A stretch of 64,000 nucleotides of DNA from Yersinia intermedia (GTDB lineage: Bacteria; Pseudomonadota; Gammaproteobacteria; Enterobacterales; Enterobacteriaceae): assembly GCF_900635455.1 (NCBI RefSeq), contig NZ_LR134116.1:2790001-2854000 (forward strand), written 5' to 3'. Of this stretch, positions 28,046-36,170 are shown one piece after another. How positions within the stretch are numbered: the first letter of the stretch is position 1; every line of letters starts with the position of its first letter. The notes under the pieces are model-generated. The model was not told where the DNA came from. It saw only the letters and a program-made list of their open reading frames with translations, and did not search any database. Both the position numbers and the translations under genes were made by a program.

Positions 28046-28966
28046 ATGGATCGTTTCGATGCGATGCGCGCCTTTGCTCGCGTGGTGGAGGCAGGTAGCT
28101 TCACAAAGGCTGCCCAAACGCTTCATATGAGCAAAACCACGGTGACACAACTCATTCAGCAGTTGGAAGCGCGCCTGCGCGTCAAGTTGCTCCATCGCAC
28201 CACCCGCAAGCTCGGCGTGACTCCCGATGGCGCGGTCTACTATGAACGCGTCATCCGCCTGCTGGCGGACATGGAGGATGCTGAAAACAGCCTGTCCAGT
28301 GCGGCGATTACGCCCAGAGGACGGCTGCGGGTGGATGTGCCCAGTCCACTGGCCCGCCTCATCCTGGTGCCGGCGCTACCGGCTTTCCACGCACGCTACC
28401 CTGATATCCAGTTCGACATGGGCGTGAGCGACCGGATGGTGGATCTGATCGGCGACAACGTAGATTGCGTCCTGCGCGGTGGCGAAATCAACGACCAGTC
28501 CCTGATCGCACGCCATGTCGGGGATTTGCAAATCGGCGTCTATGTCGCCCCCAGTTATGTGGAACGCCTTGGCGCCCCTGCGCATCCGCGAGAGCTGGAA
28601 AACACCGACCATCGCATAGTGGGATTCTTGTCCTCACGCACCGGTAAGATTGATCCTCTGGTACTGCGCAGTGAGAGTGAACATATTGAAATCACGGGCA
28701 GCTATGTACTTGCCGTGGATGATGGCAATGCTTACCTCGAAGCTGGGTTAGCCGGGTTAGGCGTGATTGCGCTGCCAATCTATATGGCGGCAGCACATCA
28801 GGCTGTTGGCTCTTTAATTCCGTTATTTGCACAATGGCGTATCAGTCCAATGCCCCTGCACCTGGCGTTTCCGCCGAACCGCCATGTCAACGCCAAACTG
28901 CGAGTTTTTATTGATTGGATCGTTGAATTGATGCAGCAGCATGTCCCCAATTCCAACAATAAGTAA
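28046..28966 (+). CDS. LysR family transcriptional regulator
   Basis: A 306-aa regulator with an N-terminal winged helix-turn-helix (FARVVEAGSFTKAAQTLHMSKTTVTQLIQQLE) and a substrate-binding domain with GVSDRMVDLIGDNVDCVLRGG. That motif belongs to the large CrgA-like LysR group. It is divergent from ridA, 141 nt apart, the usual arrangement for control of the neighbour. The first 600 nt look markedly more GC-rich than the last 300 nt and than the window in general, a sign of acquisition with the island. Confidence 0.9.
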   Translation: MDRFDAMRAFARVVEAGSFTKAAQTLHMSKTTVTQLIQQLEARLRVKLLHRTTRKLGVTPDGAVYYERVIRLLADMEDAENSLSSAAITPRGRLRVDVPSPLARLILVPALPAFHARYPDIQFDMGVSDRMVDLIGDNVDCVLRGGEINDQSLIARHVGDLQIGVYVAPSYVERLGAPAHPRELENTDHRIVGFLSSRTGKIDPLVLRSESEHIEITGSYVLAVDDGNAYLEAGLAGLGVIALPIYMAAAHQAVGSLIPLFAQWRISPMPLHLAFPPNRHVNAKLRVFIDWIVELMQQHVPNSNNK

Positions 28967-29083
28967 CTATATCCCAGCCCCTTGATTCGCTCATCAGCGT
29001 CGATTGGTGGTCACTCTGGTGGTCTTGACAGACTAGCAATTCAGGTTTGGCTTACTTATTAGCCAGTTACTGGCAAAGGGGAT

Positions 29084-29102
29084 CCCAGTCAGAGAGCCAA
29101 AT
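29084..29102 (+). other. right attachment-type site
   Basis: CCAGTCAGAGAGCCAAATT repeats the end of tRNA-Asn with one G deleted. It is followed within 10 nt by a strong terminator, as expected if the original tRNA terminator was displaced by insertion. Confidence 0.6.
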
Positions 29103-29108
29103 TAAAGA

Positions 29109-29138
29109 AGCCCGCTTAGGAAACTAAGCGGGCTTTTT
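29109..29138 (+). terminator. terminator, probably the original one of tRNA-Asn
   Basis: An 11-bp stem AGCCCGCTTAG / CTAAGCGGGCT with a GAAA tetraloop and a T-run, immediately after the right attachment-type site. Confidence 0.85.
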
Positions 29139-29541
29139 GCTTTTAGTGGTTTCTGGCGGTCGGCTAAGGGGGGCGGGCATACATTGTGGTGTATTAATCA
29201 GCTCAGTGGATCGTGCGTAATACGCTGGATATAACGCTTGCTGATAACATATAGTTTCCCTTTAAAGCGTGGCTTTTATAGCTGACCTACTCCCGATGGA
29301 TTAGCTCAACCTCGCCGTTGGGATGAATTTACACCTGTTTAAACCGGTTAATTTGCAACAGCTAAAAACTTTATTATGCTTGATCGTTAACCGCCAACCA
29401 ATATCTCGATTAGAGGAACTCATCGACCTCGACTTACTTAAAACCTTGGCGATGAGATAGATTTGATGACACTAGCTTAAGTTTGCCGCTTCGGATTACC
29501 ATTAAAGTATTTTGATTATTGTAATATAGGAAAAGTAATGT
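29139..29541. other. gap before the acylase gene
   Basis: About 400 nt. One frame (29323-29460, plus) reads MNLHLFKPVNLQQLKTLLCL and ends LLKTLAMR; it looks protein-like but has no ribosome site and no family I know, so I leave it as a possible remnant. The rest holds nothing clear. Confidence 0.3.
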
Positions 29542-30615
29542 ATGAATAAAAACCGGATATCTAAAATTCTGTTGGGGGTTATGGCCTTTATTGGCACTAT
29601 TACACTGATTCCTGCGGCACAAGCCTGTACCAGAGCAGTGTATTTGGGGCCGGACGATTTAGTGATCACCGGTAGGTCGATGGATTGGAAAGAGGATCTT
29701 CATTCCGATCTGTGGGTCTTCCCGCGAGGAATGGCGCGCACAGGAAATGCAGGGCCTAACTCGGTGGCCTGGACGTCAAAATATGGTAGCGTGATCACTG
29801 CAGCCTACAACATTGCCACCACTGACGGGATGAATGAAAAGGGCTTGGTGGTTAATATGTTGTGGTTGGCTGAATCCCAATACCCAGAGCCAACACCCGC
29901 TAAACCCAATATTTCGCTGGCAGCATGGGGGCAATATGTTCTTGATAATTTTGCTAACGTCGATGAAGCCGTTAATGCCTTTAAAAAAGAGCCTATTACT
30001 GTATTAACCAGTAAAGTCCCCGGTCAAGAAAGGCTTGGCACTATTCACCTCACGCTGTCCGATGCCAGTGGTGATAGTGCTATATTTGAATATATTGATG
30101 GAAAACTCATTATTCACCACAGCCGGGAGTATCAGGTTGTCACGAATTCACCAACCTATGATAAGCAACTGGCCATCAACTCCTATTGGCAAAAAATTGG
30201 TGGTACTAACATGCTACCGGGTACCAATAGCTCCAGTGATCGTTTTGTTCGTGCGCAGTTTTATATTAATGCGATCCCTAAATATACTGATAAGCAACTG
30301 GCTACCGCGAGTGTACTGAGTGTTATTCGCTCGGTGTCCGTTCCTTATGGTATCAGCACCCCCGATGAACCCAATATTTCATCTACTCGCTGGAGAACAC
30401 TCTCAGATCAGAAAAACAAGATCTACTATTTTGAATCCACTTTAATGCCAAATACATTTTGGGTTGATTTTAATAAGATTGATTTTTCAAAATCTAGTGA
30501 AGTTAAAATACTGAAGCTAAATACCCCACAAGCGGCTCAGTATACTGGCGATGTTTCAGCACATTTCCAACCAGAAAAACCGTTTGTATTTGAGCCTGTT
30601 ACACCTTCAGCATAA
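29542..30615 (+). CDS. periplasmic choloylglycine hydrolase / penicillin V acylase family amidase
   Basis: A 357-aa Ntn-hydrolase with a signal peptide cleaved at AAQA-Cys. The exposed Cys29 is the catalytic N-terminal nucleophile, followed by conserved Arg31 and the GRSMDW Asp. Later family elements are TDGMNEKGLVVNMLWL and VTNSPTYDKQ (conserved Asn). Such enzymes cut linear amides: bile-salt conjugates, penicillin V or acyl-homoserine lactones. The signal peptide and Gram-negative host favour the penicillin V acylase/AHL acylase branch; substrate not decided by sequence. Monocistronic. Confidence 0.9.
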   Translation: MNKNRISKILLGVMAFIGTITLIPAAQACTRAVYLGPDDLVITGRSMDWKEDLHSDLWVFPRGMARTGNAGPNSVAWTSKYGSVITAAYNIATTDGMNEKGLVVNMLWLAESQYPEPTPAKPNISLAAWGQYVLDNFANVDEAVNAFKKEPITVLTSKVPGQERLGTIHLTLSDASGDSAIFEYIDGKLIIHHSREYQVVTNSPTYDKQLAINSYWQKIGGTNMLPGTNSSSDRFVRAQFYINAIPKYTDKQLATASVLSVIRSVSVPYGISTPDEPNISSTRWRTLSDQKNKIYYFESTLMPNTFWVDFNKIDFSKSSEVKILKLNTPQAAQYTGDVSAHFQPEKPFVFEPVTPSA

Positions 30616-31150
30616 CGAGTTAAAAGGGAGGGTAACTCCCCTCCTTCTGCGCTTACTATATCAAAATATACATCACGCCTACCCTGGTAGGCGCATACTG
30701 CCACAAATGCCGCTCTCCACGGATATCCTTTAACTCTCCCCAACGTATATTAATACTGAAATCCCTCTCAATATCTGTGGTACTAAGAATCCGAGAACCA
30801 CAATCCGTCTACACATGAAATATATTTTTGGATTTTTTTAATTAAGAAATTACCGCTCAAAATGAGTATCTTCCCATACTCAAGTCATTGCTGTGTGAGC
30901 AGGTTTTATTCATCAAGTAATAAACAGAGCACGCATTATACTCAGGCCGTGGAGATTAATGAGAAAATAGGATAGTGCTCCGACTGAGATCAACTTGATG
31001 GTTTGAGTAAGCAATAAAGCTTGAAACAGTGCAAAAATAACCTGTTTGAATAGGTACACTATTGCCATGCGGCGATTGGCCTCGGAAGATTAGGAGGCCC
31101 GTAAATAGTCATGGGAATAAAAAAGATTGTTGCATAGAAAATAAATTTCA
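30616..31150. other. intergenic region between convergent genes
   Basis: 535 nt. A short GC-rich hairpin (GGGAG-GGTAA-CTCCC, 30626-30640) follows the acylase stop. The remainder is AT-rich with no gene or RNA I can support. Confidence 0.45.
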
Positions 31151-31936
31151 TTATTTAAAAACTGCTATTTTTAATGTTTCAAGATCATCGGGCGTGACAT
31201 GTATGATACCTTCTCCTGGAATATCAATCTCAGCAATCATAAAAAGGGCAAGAGTGGTTAGAAAAGGTAAAACTAACATTAGCATATTACTACCATGTAG
31301 CCCTCTAATATTATAGCCAATTAATATATTTGAAGACACAGAAAAGAATATTAGTAAAATCCAGGCAGCGACCGGAATTTGGTATCGCCAACTTGCCATC
31401 GTTTTTTGCTGAGAAGTATATAAATCGCTGTAAGCTGATAGCACTGATACAGTCACTGGGTTAGGATTTGATATTGCCTCTGAAGAGGCAATATTCCAAA
31501 GTTGCGTTTGTTTATCTAAAGATAATTCACGCCACTGATTATCATTATCTTTCACGCCTGATTTAAAAAATTGGATTCTCGCTTCTAAATACTGCTTTAA
31601 AATATCTTTAGCCTTTCCCTGGTCATTAACAGACAATAATTCTGAACGTTGATAAGCATTCCCGATAGCAATCGTCTCTATCTCTTGTGATTGTTGCCTG
31701 GTATTATATCCACTAATTGAAATTGATAATATAAATCCGAGTAGTAGACCAAGAAGGGATAAGGTAGCGCCAAGGATAACTTTAGTTTCATCATCCACTA
31801 TGGCGCTCTCGTTATGTCTTTTTTTAAAGACAAACTTTCCAATATATGCAGAGGATGCTAATAAAACAAAAAAAGACAAGAATAAAAACATTGAATTAAC
31901 GAGTATACCATTAACTACATCAGTAAATATTGACAC
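31151..31936 (-). CDS. bestrophin-like (DUF4239) membrane protein
   Basis: A 261-aa protein with two N-terminal membrane segments (about residues 15-36 and 53-75), a soluble helical middle with IETIAIGNAYQRSELL, two more membrane segments (about 184-205 and 217-239), and the C-terminal IDIPGEGIIHVTPDDLETL. This layout and the end motif match DUF4239 bestrophin-like proteins, whose function is unproven. AT-rich and without operon partners. Confidence 0.8.
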   Translation of the reverse strand: MSIFTDVVNGILVNSMFLFLSFFVLLASSAYIGKFVFKKRHNESAIVDDETKVILGATLSLLGLLLGFILSISISGYNTRQQSQEIETIAIGNAYQRSELLSVNDQGKAKDILKQYLEARIQFFKSGVKDNDNQWRELSLDKQTQLWNIASSEAISNPNPVTVSVLSAYSDLYTSQQKTMASWRYQIPVAAWILLIFFSVSSNILIGYNIRGLHGSNMLMLVLPFLTTLALFMIAEIDIPGEGIIHVTPDDLETLKIAVFK

Positions 31937-32024
31937 TATTCATATCCTCATTACTTATTTTATTAGGCAATATTAGCAAACACGATTAAATATAGACAAC
32001 ATATTTTGGCGTAGATGCGTATTT

Positions 32025-32270
32025 TTAGCTGCCATCATCCTCCACATAAGTGATTCGTTTATATAGGTAAATTCTTATGACTTGATTCGGAACAACAAAT
32101 TCCCCAGCAGAGATTGTCAGCCCCACCACCCGACCATCATGAAGCACACGTACTTGGGTGTTTGCCAGTTCCAGCTCGGCAATAGCCCGTGCCGCATCAT
32201 CCACTTGCCAGGCGGTGAAATAGCCTTTAGGTCGCCGAGTGATTGGCCCTGCGAATTTTGTTGAGACTTA
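32025..32270 (-). pseudogene. C-terminal fragment of an HlyD-type membrane fusion protein
   Basis: An open frame of about 80 codons reads ITRRPKGYFTAWQVDD, AIAELELANTQVRVLHDGRV, VGLTISAGEFVVPNQ. The LxxTxVR..DGRVVGLTxxxGE pattern is the lipoyl/hairpin boundary of EmrA/AaeA-type adaptors. It is cut off upstream by a TAA and the sequence after PNQ is shorter than in a full adaptor. No start or partner pump nearby, so I call it a relic. Confidence 0.45.
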
Positions 32271-32318
32271 TGTGGGTATAGGGAACATCAGCTTATCATC
32301 CCTAACCCACACGGATAT

Positions 32319-32771
32319 TTATTGATAAGCTCTGCCACAGTGCGGGCCCTGACCACCCATTTTTGCAGTATTGCCCATCATGCCACGATGATGCCCCATC
32401 AACGGCACGCCGTCTTTTGCTAACTGGGTCTCCATGGTGACACGTTGTTGGTAGATGTTATCACGCAACGCTGTAATCTCTTTGCTGACTGCCAGAACCT
32501 TCTGGTCATCGACAGGGGCACGGGTGAGCAGCGCGTTGTATTCATATTGTTTAGAAAGCAATTGCTGATGTAAATTTGCTGTTGCTGTCTGGAAATTATC
32601 AAACGCCTTTTGATATATCGCTTGTTGTTCAGCCGTCAAATTCGCCGCGTAGCCGCCTCCCCTGTTCATCATGTTATTCCCCATACCCGGTTGAGCCAGT
32701 ACCGAACCACTGATGCCCATCAGAGAGCTCAATGAAATGAGGGTGACGATCACTGTTCTATTGAATTTCAT
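32319..32771 (-). CDS. zraP: zinc-resistance-associated periplasmic chaperone ZraP
   Basis: A 150-aa CpxP/ZraP-type protein with a signal peptide (cleavage after VLA, about residue 26), a coiled helical core (LTAEQQAIYQKAFDNFQTAT) and a C-terminal metal-binding tail rich in His and Met (GHHRGMMG, HCG). In E. coli it forms zinc-bound oligomers, acts as a periplasmic chaperone and represses ZraSR. Divergent from zraSR, with a sigma-54 promoter. Confidence 0.9.
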   Translation of the reverse strand: MKFNRTVIVTLISLSSLMGISGSVLAQPGMGNNMMNRGGGYAANLTAEQQAIYQKAFDNFQTATANLHQQLLSKQYEYNALLTRAPVDDQKVLAVSKEITALRDNIYQQRVTMETQLAKDGVPLMGHHRGMMGNTAKMGGQGPHCGRAYQ

Positions 32772-32835
32772 AATGACTTTCCTTTGGTCTGATTATCAAT
32801 CAATAAGGTGTTTTTTTGTTTCTCCCTAAGAGATT

Positions 32836-32851
32836 TGCAATAACCAGGCCA
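32836..32851 (-). promoter_or_regulatory. sigma-54 promoter of zraP
   Basis: Minus strand TGGCCTG-GTTA-TTGCA matches the -24/-12 consensus TGGCACG-N4-TTGCW, with both invariant GG and GC. It lies 65 nt upstream of the zraP ATG. The adjacent ZraR is a sigma-54 activator, which fits. Confidence 0.8.
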
Positions 32852-33047
32852 TCTTTTTCTGGCATGAAATTTGATACTCATCAGGTCAGTGCAACAATGC
32901 GTTTTTATCGATAATCGCCGCCAAAAGGCCGCCGGCTGCCGCTTGGTGGTTTAAAGGCATTGTCGGGTAATCACCTCCTATACACTCATATTGGCAAAAT
33001 AGTCACAATTGTTGGTGTTATTCGTTAAGTGAGACCGGGTAATAATT

Positions 33048-33082
33048 ACTCATAAAACTTATCATGTGAGTCATTATGACTC
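33048..33082. promoter_or_regulatory. candidate ZraR binding sites
   Basis: GAGTCAT-T-ATGACTC (33068-33082) is a perfect 7-1-7 palindrome, and ACTCAT...ATGTGAGT (33048-33071) gives a second overlapping inverted repeat of the same half-site. They lie about 215 nt upstream of the zraP sigma-54 promoter and 45 nt before zraS, a position suited to an enhancer. I found no clear sigma-54 promoter for zraSR itself. Confidence 0.55.
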
Positions 33083-33127
33083 GCAAAACAATATCACTGG
33101 ATGGGTAACGCCTAACGGGAGAGTGTT

Positions 33128-34567
33128 GTGAAGGAATTGAAAGGTCAGCATGGATTACTGCCCCTGCTTCCATCGTGGTTTTTTATCAGTTCGGTGCTGG
33201 TATTTGTGGTAATCATCGTCGCCATGGCAATAAAAGATCTGAATCGTGGGCGTGAGATTGAAACCCAAACCCTGCTGGAGAAAAGTACCGTATTGATCCG
33301 CGCGTTTGAATCAGGTACCCGAACCGGCATGGGGATGCGCTGGCGTCACGATTTGCGTCAGACCCTGTTGGAAGAAATGGCCTATCAACCGGGCGTGCTC
33401 TATATCGCAGTGACAACCCCTTCAGGGAAGATAGTGGCCCACAGTGATCCCACTCGCGTGGGCACCCAACTGTACAGTCCAGAAGTGATGAAATCGTTAA
33501 ATGCAGGGCCTTCCGAACAATGGCGCCTGACGACATTGATGGGAGAACCACACAGCAATCAGAATGCGTTTGAGGTCTATCGCATTTTTAAACTCACCAA
33601 ACACGACGAGGCGCACCGTGGGCATATGAATCGGCGTAATGTCGCCAGTTCCGAGCCAATTACGGCTGATGACGCTGAGAATAACGTGATTTTCGCCGCT
33701 TTCGACACCACAACATTGGATACGGTCCAGGCCAGAGATATTCGTAATACCCTGATATTCGTGTCTATTCTGCTATTGTTAGCACTGGCGAGTATTCTGG
33801 CCTTGTATTGGGCCAGGCGATATCAGCAATCAAGCCGAGAATTGCAGGAAGAAGTACGGCGTAAAGACAAACTGGCCGTAATGGGGAATCTGGCTGCCGG
33901 TGTGGCCCACGAAATCAGAAACCCACTCTCTTCTATTAAAGGTTTTGCCAAGTATTTTGAGAGCCGTTCATTGCCAGGGAGCGAGGAGCAAGAGCTGGCG
34001 AAAGTGATGGCCAAAGAAGTGGACCGATTGAACCGTGTCATTTCCGAATTGCTCGAACTGGTTCGCCCCACAGACCTTCGTTTCCAACGGGTCAATATAA
34101 ATGAAATCATCGAACATTCACTGCATCTTGTCCGACAGGATGCGGAAAGCAAGCACATTAAGATCCTGTTCGCCGGTGATAGACACCTGCCGTGGGTAGA
34201 ACTCGACCCTGATCGTTTTACACAAGTTTTGTTGAATCTCTATCTCAATGCAATCCAGGCCATTGGAGCAAATGGAACCCTTGCAATTTCTCTCGAATTG
34301 GTCGAAGGAATACACCTGAAAGTCAGTATTAAAGATTCAGGCAAAGGGATCACTGCTGACGACCTGCCCCATATCTTTGACCCTTACTTCACGACCAAAG
34401 CCTCAGGAACCGGTCTTGGTCTGGCTATTGTACAGAAAGTGGTCGAAGAGCATCAGGGCCAGATATCTGTCACGAGCACCCCGCAGTCGGGTACAATTTT
34501 TAGCCTGACGATCCCGGTCATGCACCGTGTCACCCTCAGAAAGGTATCCCGTAATGACAACGCATAA
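33128..34567 (+). CDS. zraS: zinc/envelope-stress sensor histidine kinase ZraS
   Basis: A 479-aa membrane kinase. It has a first membrane segment at about residues 15-36, a periplasmic sensor domain to about 200, a second membrane segment (about 202-222), an H-box AGVAHEIRNPLSSIKG and a C-terminal ATPase domain with N (LNLYLNAIQAI), G1 (DSGKGI), F and G2 (GTGLGLAI) boxes. The start is GTG with GGGAGA upstream. The sensor domain carries a short His-rich stretch (KHDEAHRGHMNRRN). It overlaps zraR by 14 nt. Confidence 0.93.
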   Translation: MKELKGQHGLLPLLPSWFFISSVLVFVVIIVAMAIKDLNRGREIETQTLLEKSTVLIRAFESGTRTGMGMRWRHDLRQTLLEEMAYQPGVLYIAVTTPSGKIVAHSDPTRVGTQLYSPEVMKSLNAGPSEQWRLTTLMGEPHSNQNAFEVYRIFKLTKHDEAHRGHMNRRNVASSEPITADDAENNVIFAAFDTTTLDTVQARDIRNTLIFVSILLLLALASILALYWARRYQQSSRELQEEVRRKDKLAVMGNLAAGVAHEIRNPLSSIKGFAKYFESRSLPGSEEQELAKVMAKEVDRLNRVISELLELVRPTDLRFQRVNINEIIEHSLHLVRQDAESKHIKILFAGDRHLPWVELDPDRFTQVLLNLYLNAIQAIGANGTLAISLELVEGIHLKVSIKDSGKGITADDLPHIFDPYFTTKASGTGLGLAIVQKVVEEHQGQISVTSTPQSGTIFSLTIPVMHRVTLRKVSRNDNA

Positions 34568-35903
34568 AGCACACATTCTGGTGGTTGATGATGATTTGAG
34601 CCACTGCACCATTATTCGGGCACTGATGACAGGCTGGGGATATCAGGTGAGTCTTGCCCATAATGGCCGTGAAGCCGTGGAACGAACAAAAGAAATCCCC
34701 TTCGACCTGATCGTGACCGATGTTCGCATGTCTGAAATGGACGGTATCGAAGCGCTTAAAACTATCAAAGCTTATAATCCGGCCATTCCTATTCTGATCA
34801 TGACCGCTTATTCAAACATTGAATCGGCGGTTGATGCCATAAAGTCAGGGGCTTACGACTATCTCACCAAGCCGCTTGATTTCGATATGCTTCAACTGAC
34901 CCTGGCGCGAGCACTTGAGCATACAGGCCTTAAAAATGAGAATAAACAGCTTAAACAGCAATTGACTGTTTCACCACAAAACATGATTGGCCGCAGTCCG
35001 CCCATGCGTCGGCTGATGGATATGGTTGCCATGATTGCCCCTTCCGATGCTACGGTGTTAATTTGCGGGGCATCGGGAACAGGTAAAGAGTTGATCGCCC
35101 GTTCAGTACACGCTAACAGTGCTCGCCGGGATCAGCCGCTGGTGATAGTGAATTGTGCTGCATTAAGCGAATCACTCCTAGAGTCAGAACTGTTTGGCCA
35201 TGAAAAAGGGGCGTTTACCGGCGCGGATAAACGCCGGGAGGGGCGCTTTATGGCTGCGGATAAAGGCACTTTGTTTCTGGATGAAATTGGCGAAATTTCA
35301 TTGTTAATGCAGGCAAAACTGTTGCGCGCGATCCAGGAACGAGAAATTCAGCGCGTTGGCAGCAATCAGACACTCACTGTCGATGTCCGGCTGATCGCGG
35401 CAACCAACCGTGACCTGAAAGCCGATGTAGACAGTGGCAAGTTTCGCCAAGATCTCTATTACCGCTTAAACGTAATGACCATTGACACACCCGCACTCAA
35501 GGATAGAAGTGAAGATATTCCCGCACTGGTCATGCACTTCCTTGAGAAATTTACCAGCAGAAATGGGAAGTCAGTTAAAGGTTTTACGCCACAAGCCATG
35601 GATTTGTTGTTGAAATACAACTGGCCCGGTAATGTTCGCGAATTGGAGAATGCCGTAGAGCGCGCAGTTATTCTGCTGACTGGCGATTTTATCAGTGAGA
35701 AAGAACTGCCATTGTGCATCCATCAATTCGCTGAGCAGCATCCGTACAGTAGCCCAACAAATGAAGAAATACAGCCCCTTGAGCAGGTTGAAAAACAAGC
35801 TATCCTGGCCGCACTTGAGAAGACAGATGGCAATAAAACGGAAGCGGCGAAATGGTTGAAGATCACGCGGAAAACGTTATTAGCCAAATTGCAGAAAGGG
35901 TGA
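34554..35903 (+). CDS. zraR: sigma-54-dependent response regulator ZraR
   Basis: A 449-aa NtrC-family activator. The receiver domain has VVDDD, VTDVRMS (phospho-acceptor Asp) and a Lys in LTKPLD. The AAA+ domain has the Walker A GASGTGKE, the sigma-54-contacting GAFTGA and the Walker B-like [10 protein letters not shown]. The C-terminal Fis-type HTH is [20 protein letters not shown]. The start is the ATG overlapping the end of zraS. Targets are expected to be zraP and possibly the zraSR operon. Confidence 0.94.
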   Translation: MTTHKAHILVVDDDLSHCTIIRALMTGWGYQVSLAHNGREAVERTKEIPFDLIVTDVRMSEMDGIEALKTIKAYNPAIPILIMTAYSNIESAVDAIKSGAYDYLTKPLDFDMLQLTLARALEHTGLKNENKQLKQQLTVSPQNMIGRSPPMRRLMDMVAMIAPSDATVLICGASGTGKELIARSVHANSARRDQPLVIVNCAALSESLLESELFGHEKGAFTGADKRREGRFMAADKGTLFLDEIGEISLLMQAKLLRAIQEREIQRVGSNQTLTVDVRLIAATNRDLKADVDSGKFRQDLYYRLNVMTIDTPALKDRSEDIPALVMHFLEKFTSRNGKSVKGFTPQAMDLLLKYNWPGNVRELENAVERAVILLTGDFISEKELPLCIHQFAEQHPYSSPTNEEIQPLEQVEKQAILAALEKTDGNKTEAAKWLKITRKTLLAKLQKG

Positions 35904-35931
35904 CCTACACACCCGAAAATGGCGTTACAAC

Positions 35932-36003
35932 GTGAGATAGATATGCCAGTGCTTCGCTGGCTATCGGTATTATCATTGCGTCTCGCCAGCGAAGCTATCT
36001 CAC
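35932..36003. repeat. 72-bp imperfect palindrome after zraR
   Basis: GTGAGATAG...GCTTCGCTGGC on the left is matched by GCCAGCGAAGCTATCTCAC on the right. The right arm is continuous; the left arm has a 10-nt insertion (ATATGCCAGT) between its two blocks, and the loop is 23 nt. The arrangement suggests a short non-autonomous mobile repeat or a long RNA hairpin ending the zraSR message. Confidence 0.6.
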
Positions 36004-36170
36004 CTCGTTGGCTGAGCAATAGTGCAACTGTGTCATGGCCACGCCAAGATTGAATACTGAGGTTATCTTAGTGCAGCTAAAACTAAAGTTAATTACACAT
36101 ATGTAATTTCGAACACAGAATAAAAAAGGAAGATGAGCCCTTTATTTTTGTTCGTACTGGACTGGGGAGA

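Larger units (their letters stand above)
26946..29102. mobile_element. remnant of a genomic island at tRNA-Asn
   Basis: About 2.15 kb bounded by the tRNA 3' end and its imperfect copy at 29084-29102. It contains a P4-type integrase fragment next to the tRNA, a directly fused alcohol dehydrogenase 5' fragment (opposite strand), a 45-codon ORF, a ridA-family gene and a LysR regulator with higher GC than its surroundings. This is what remains when an integrated island loses its middle: the integrase end and the distal end are joined at 27291/27292. Confidence 0.65.
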
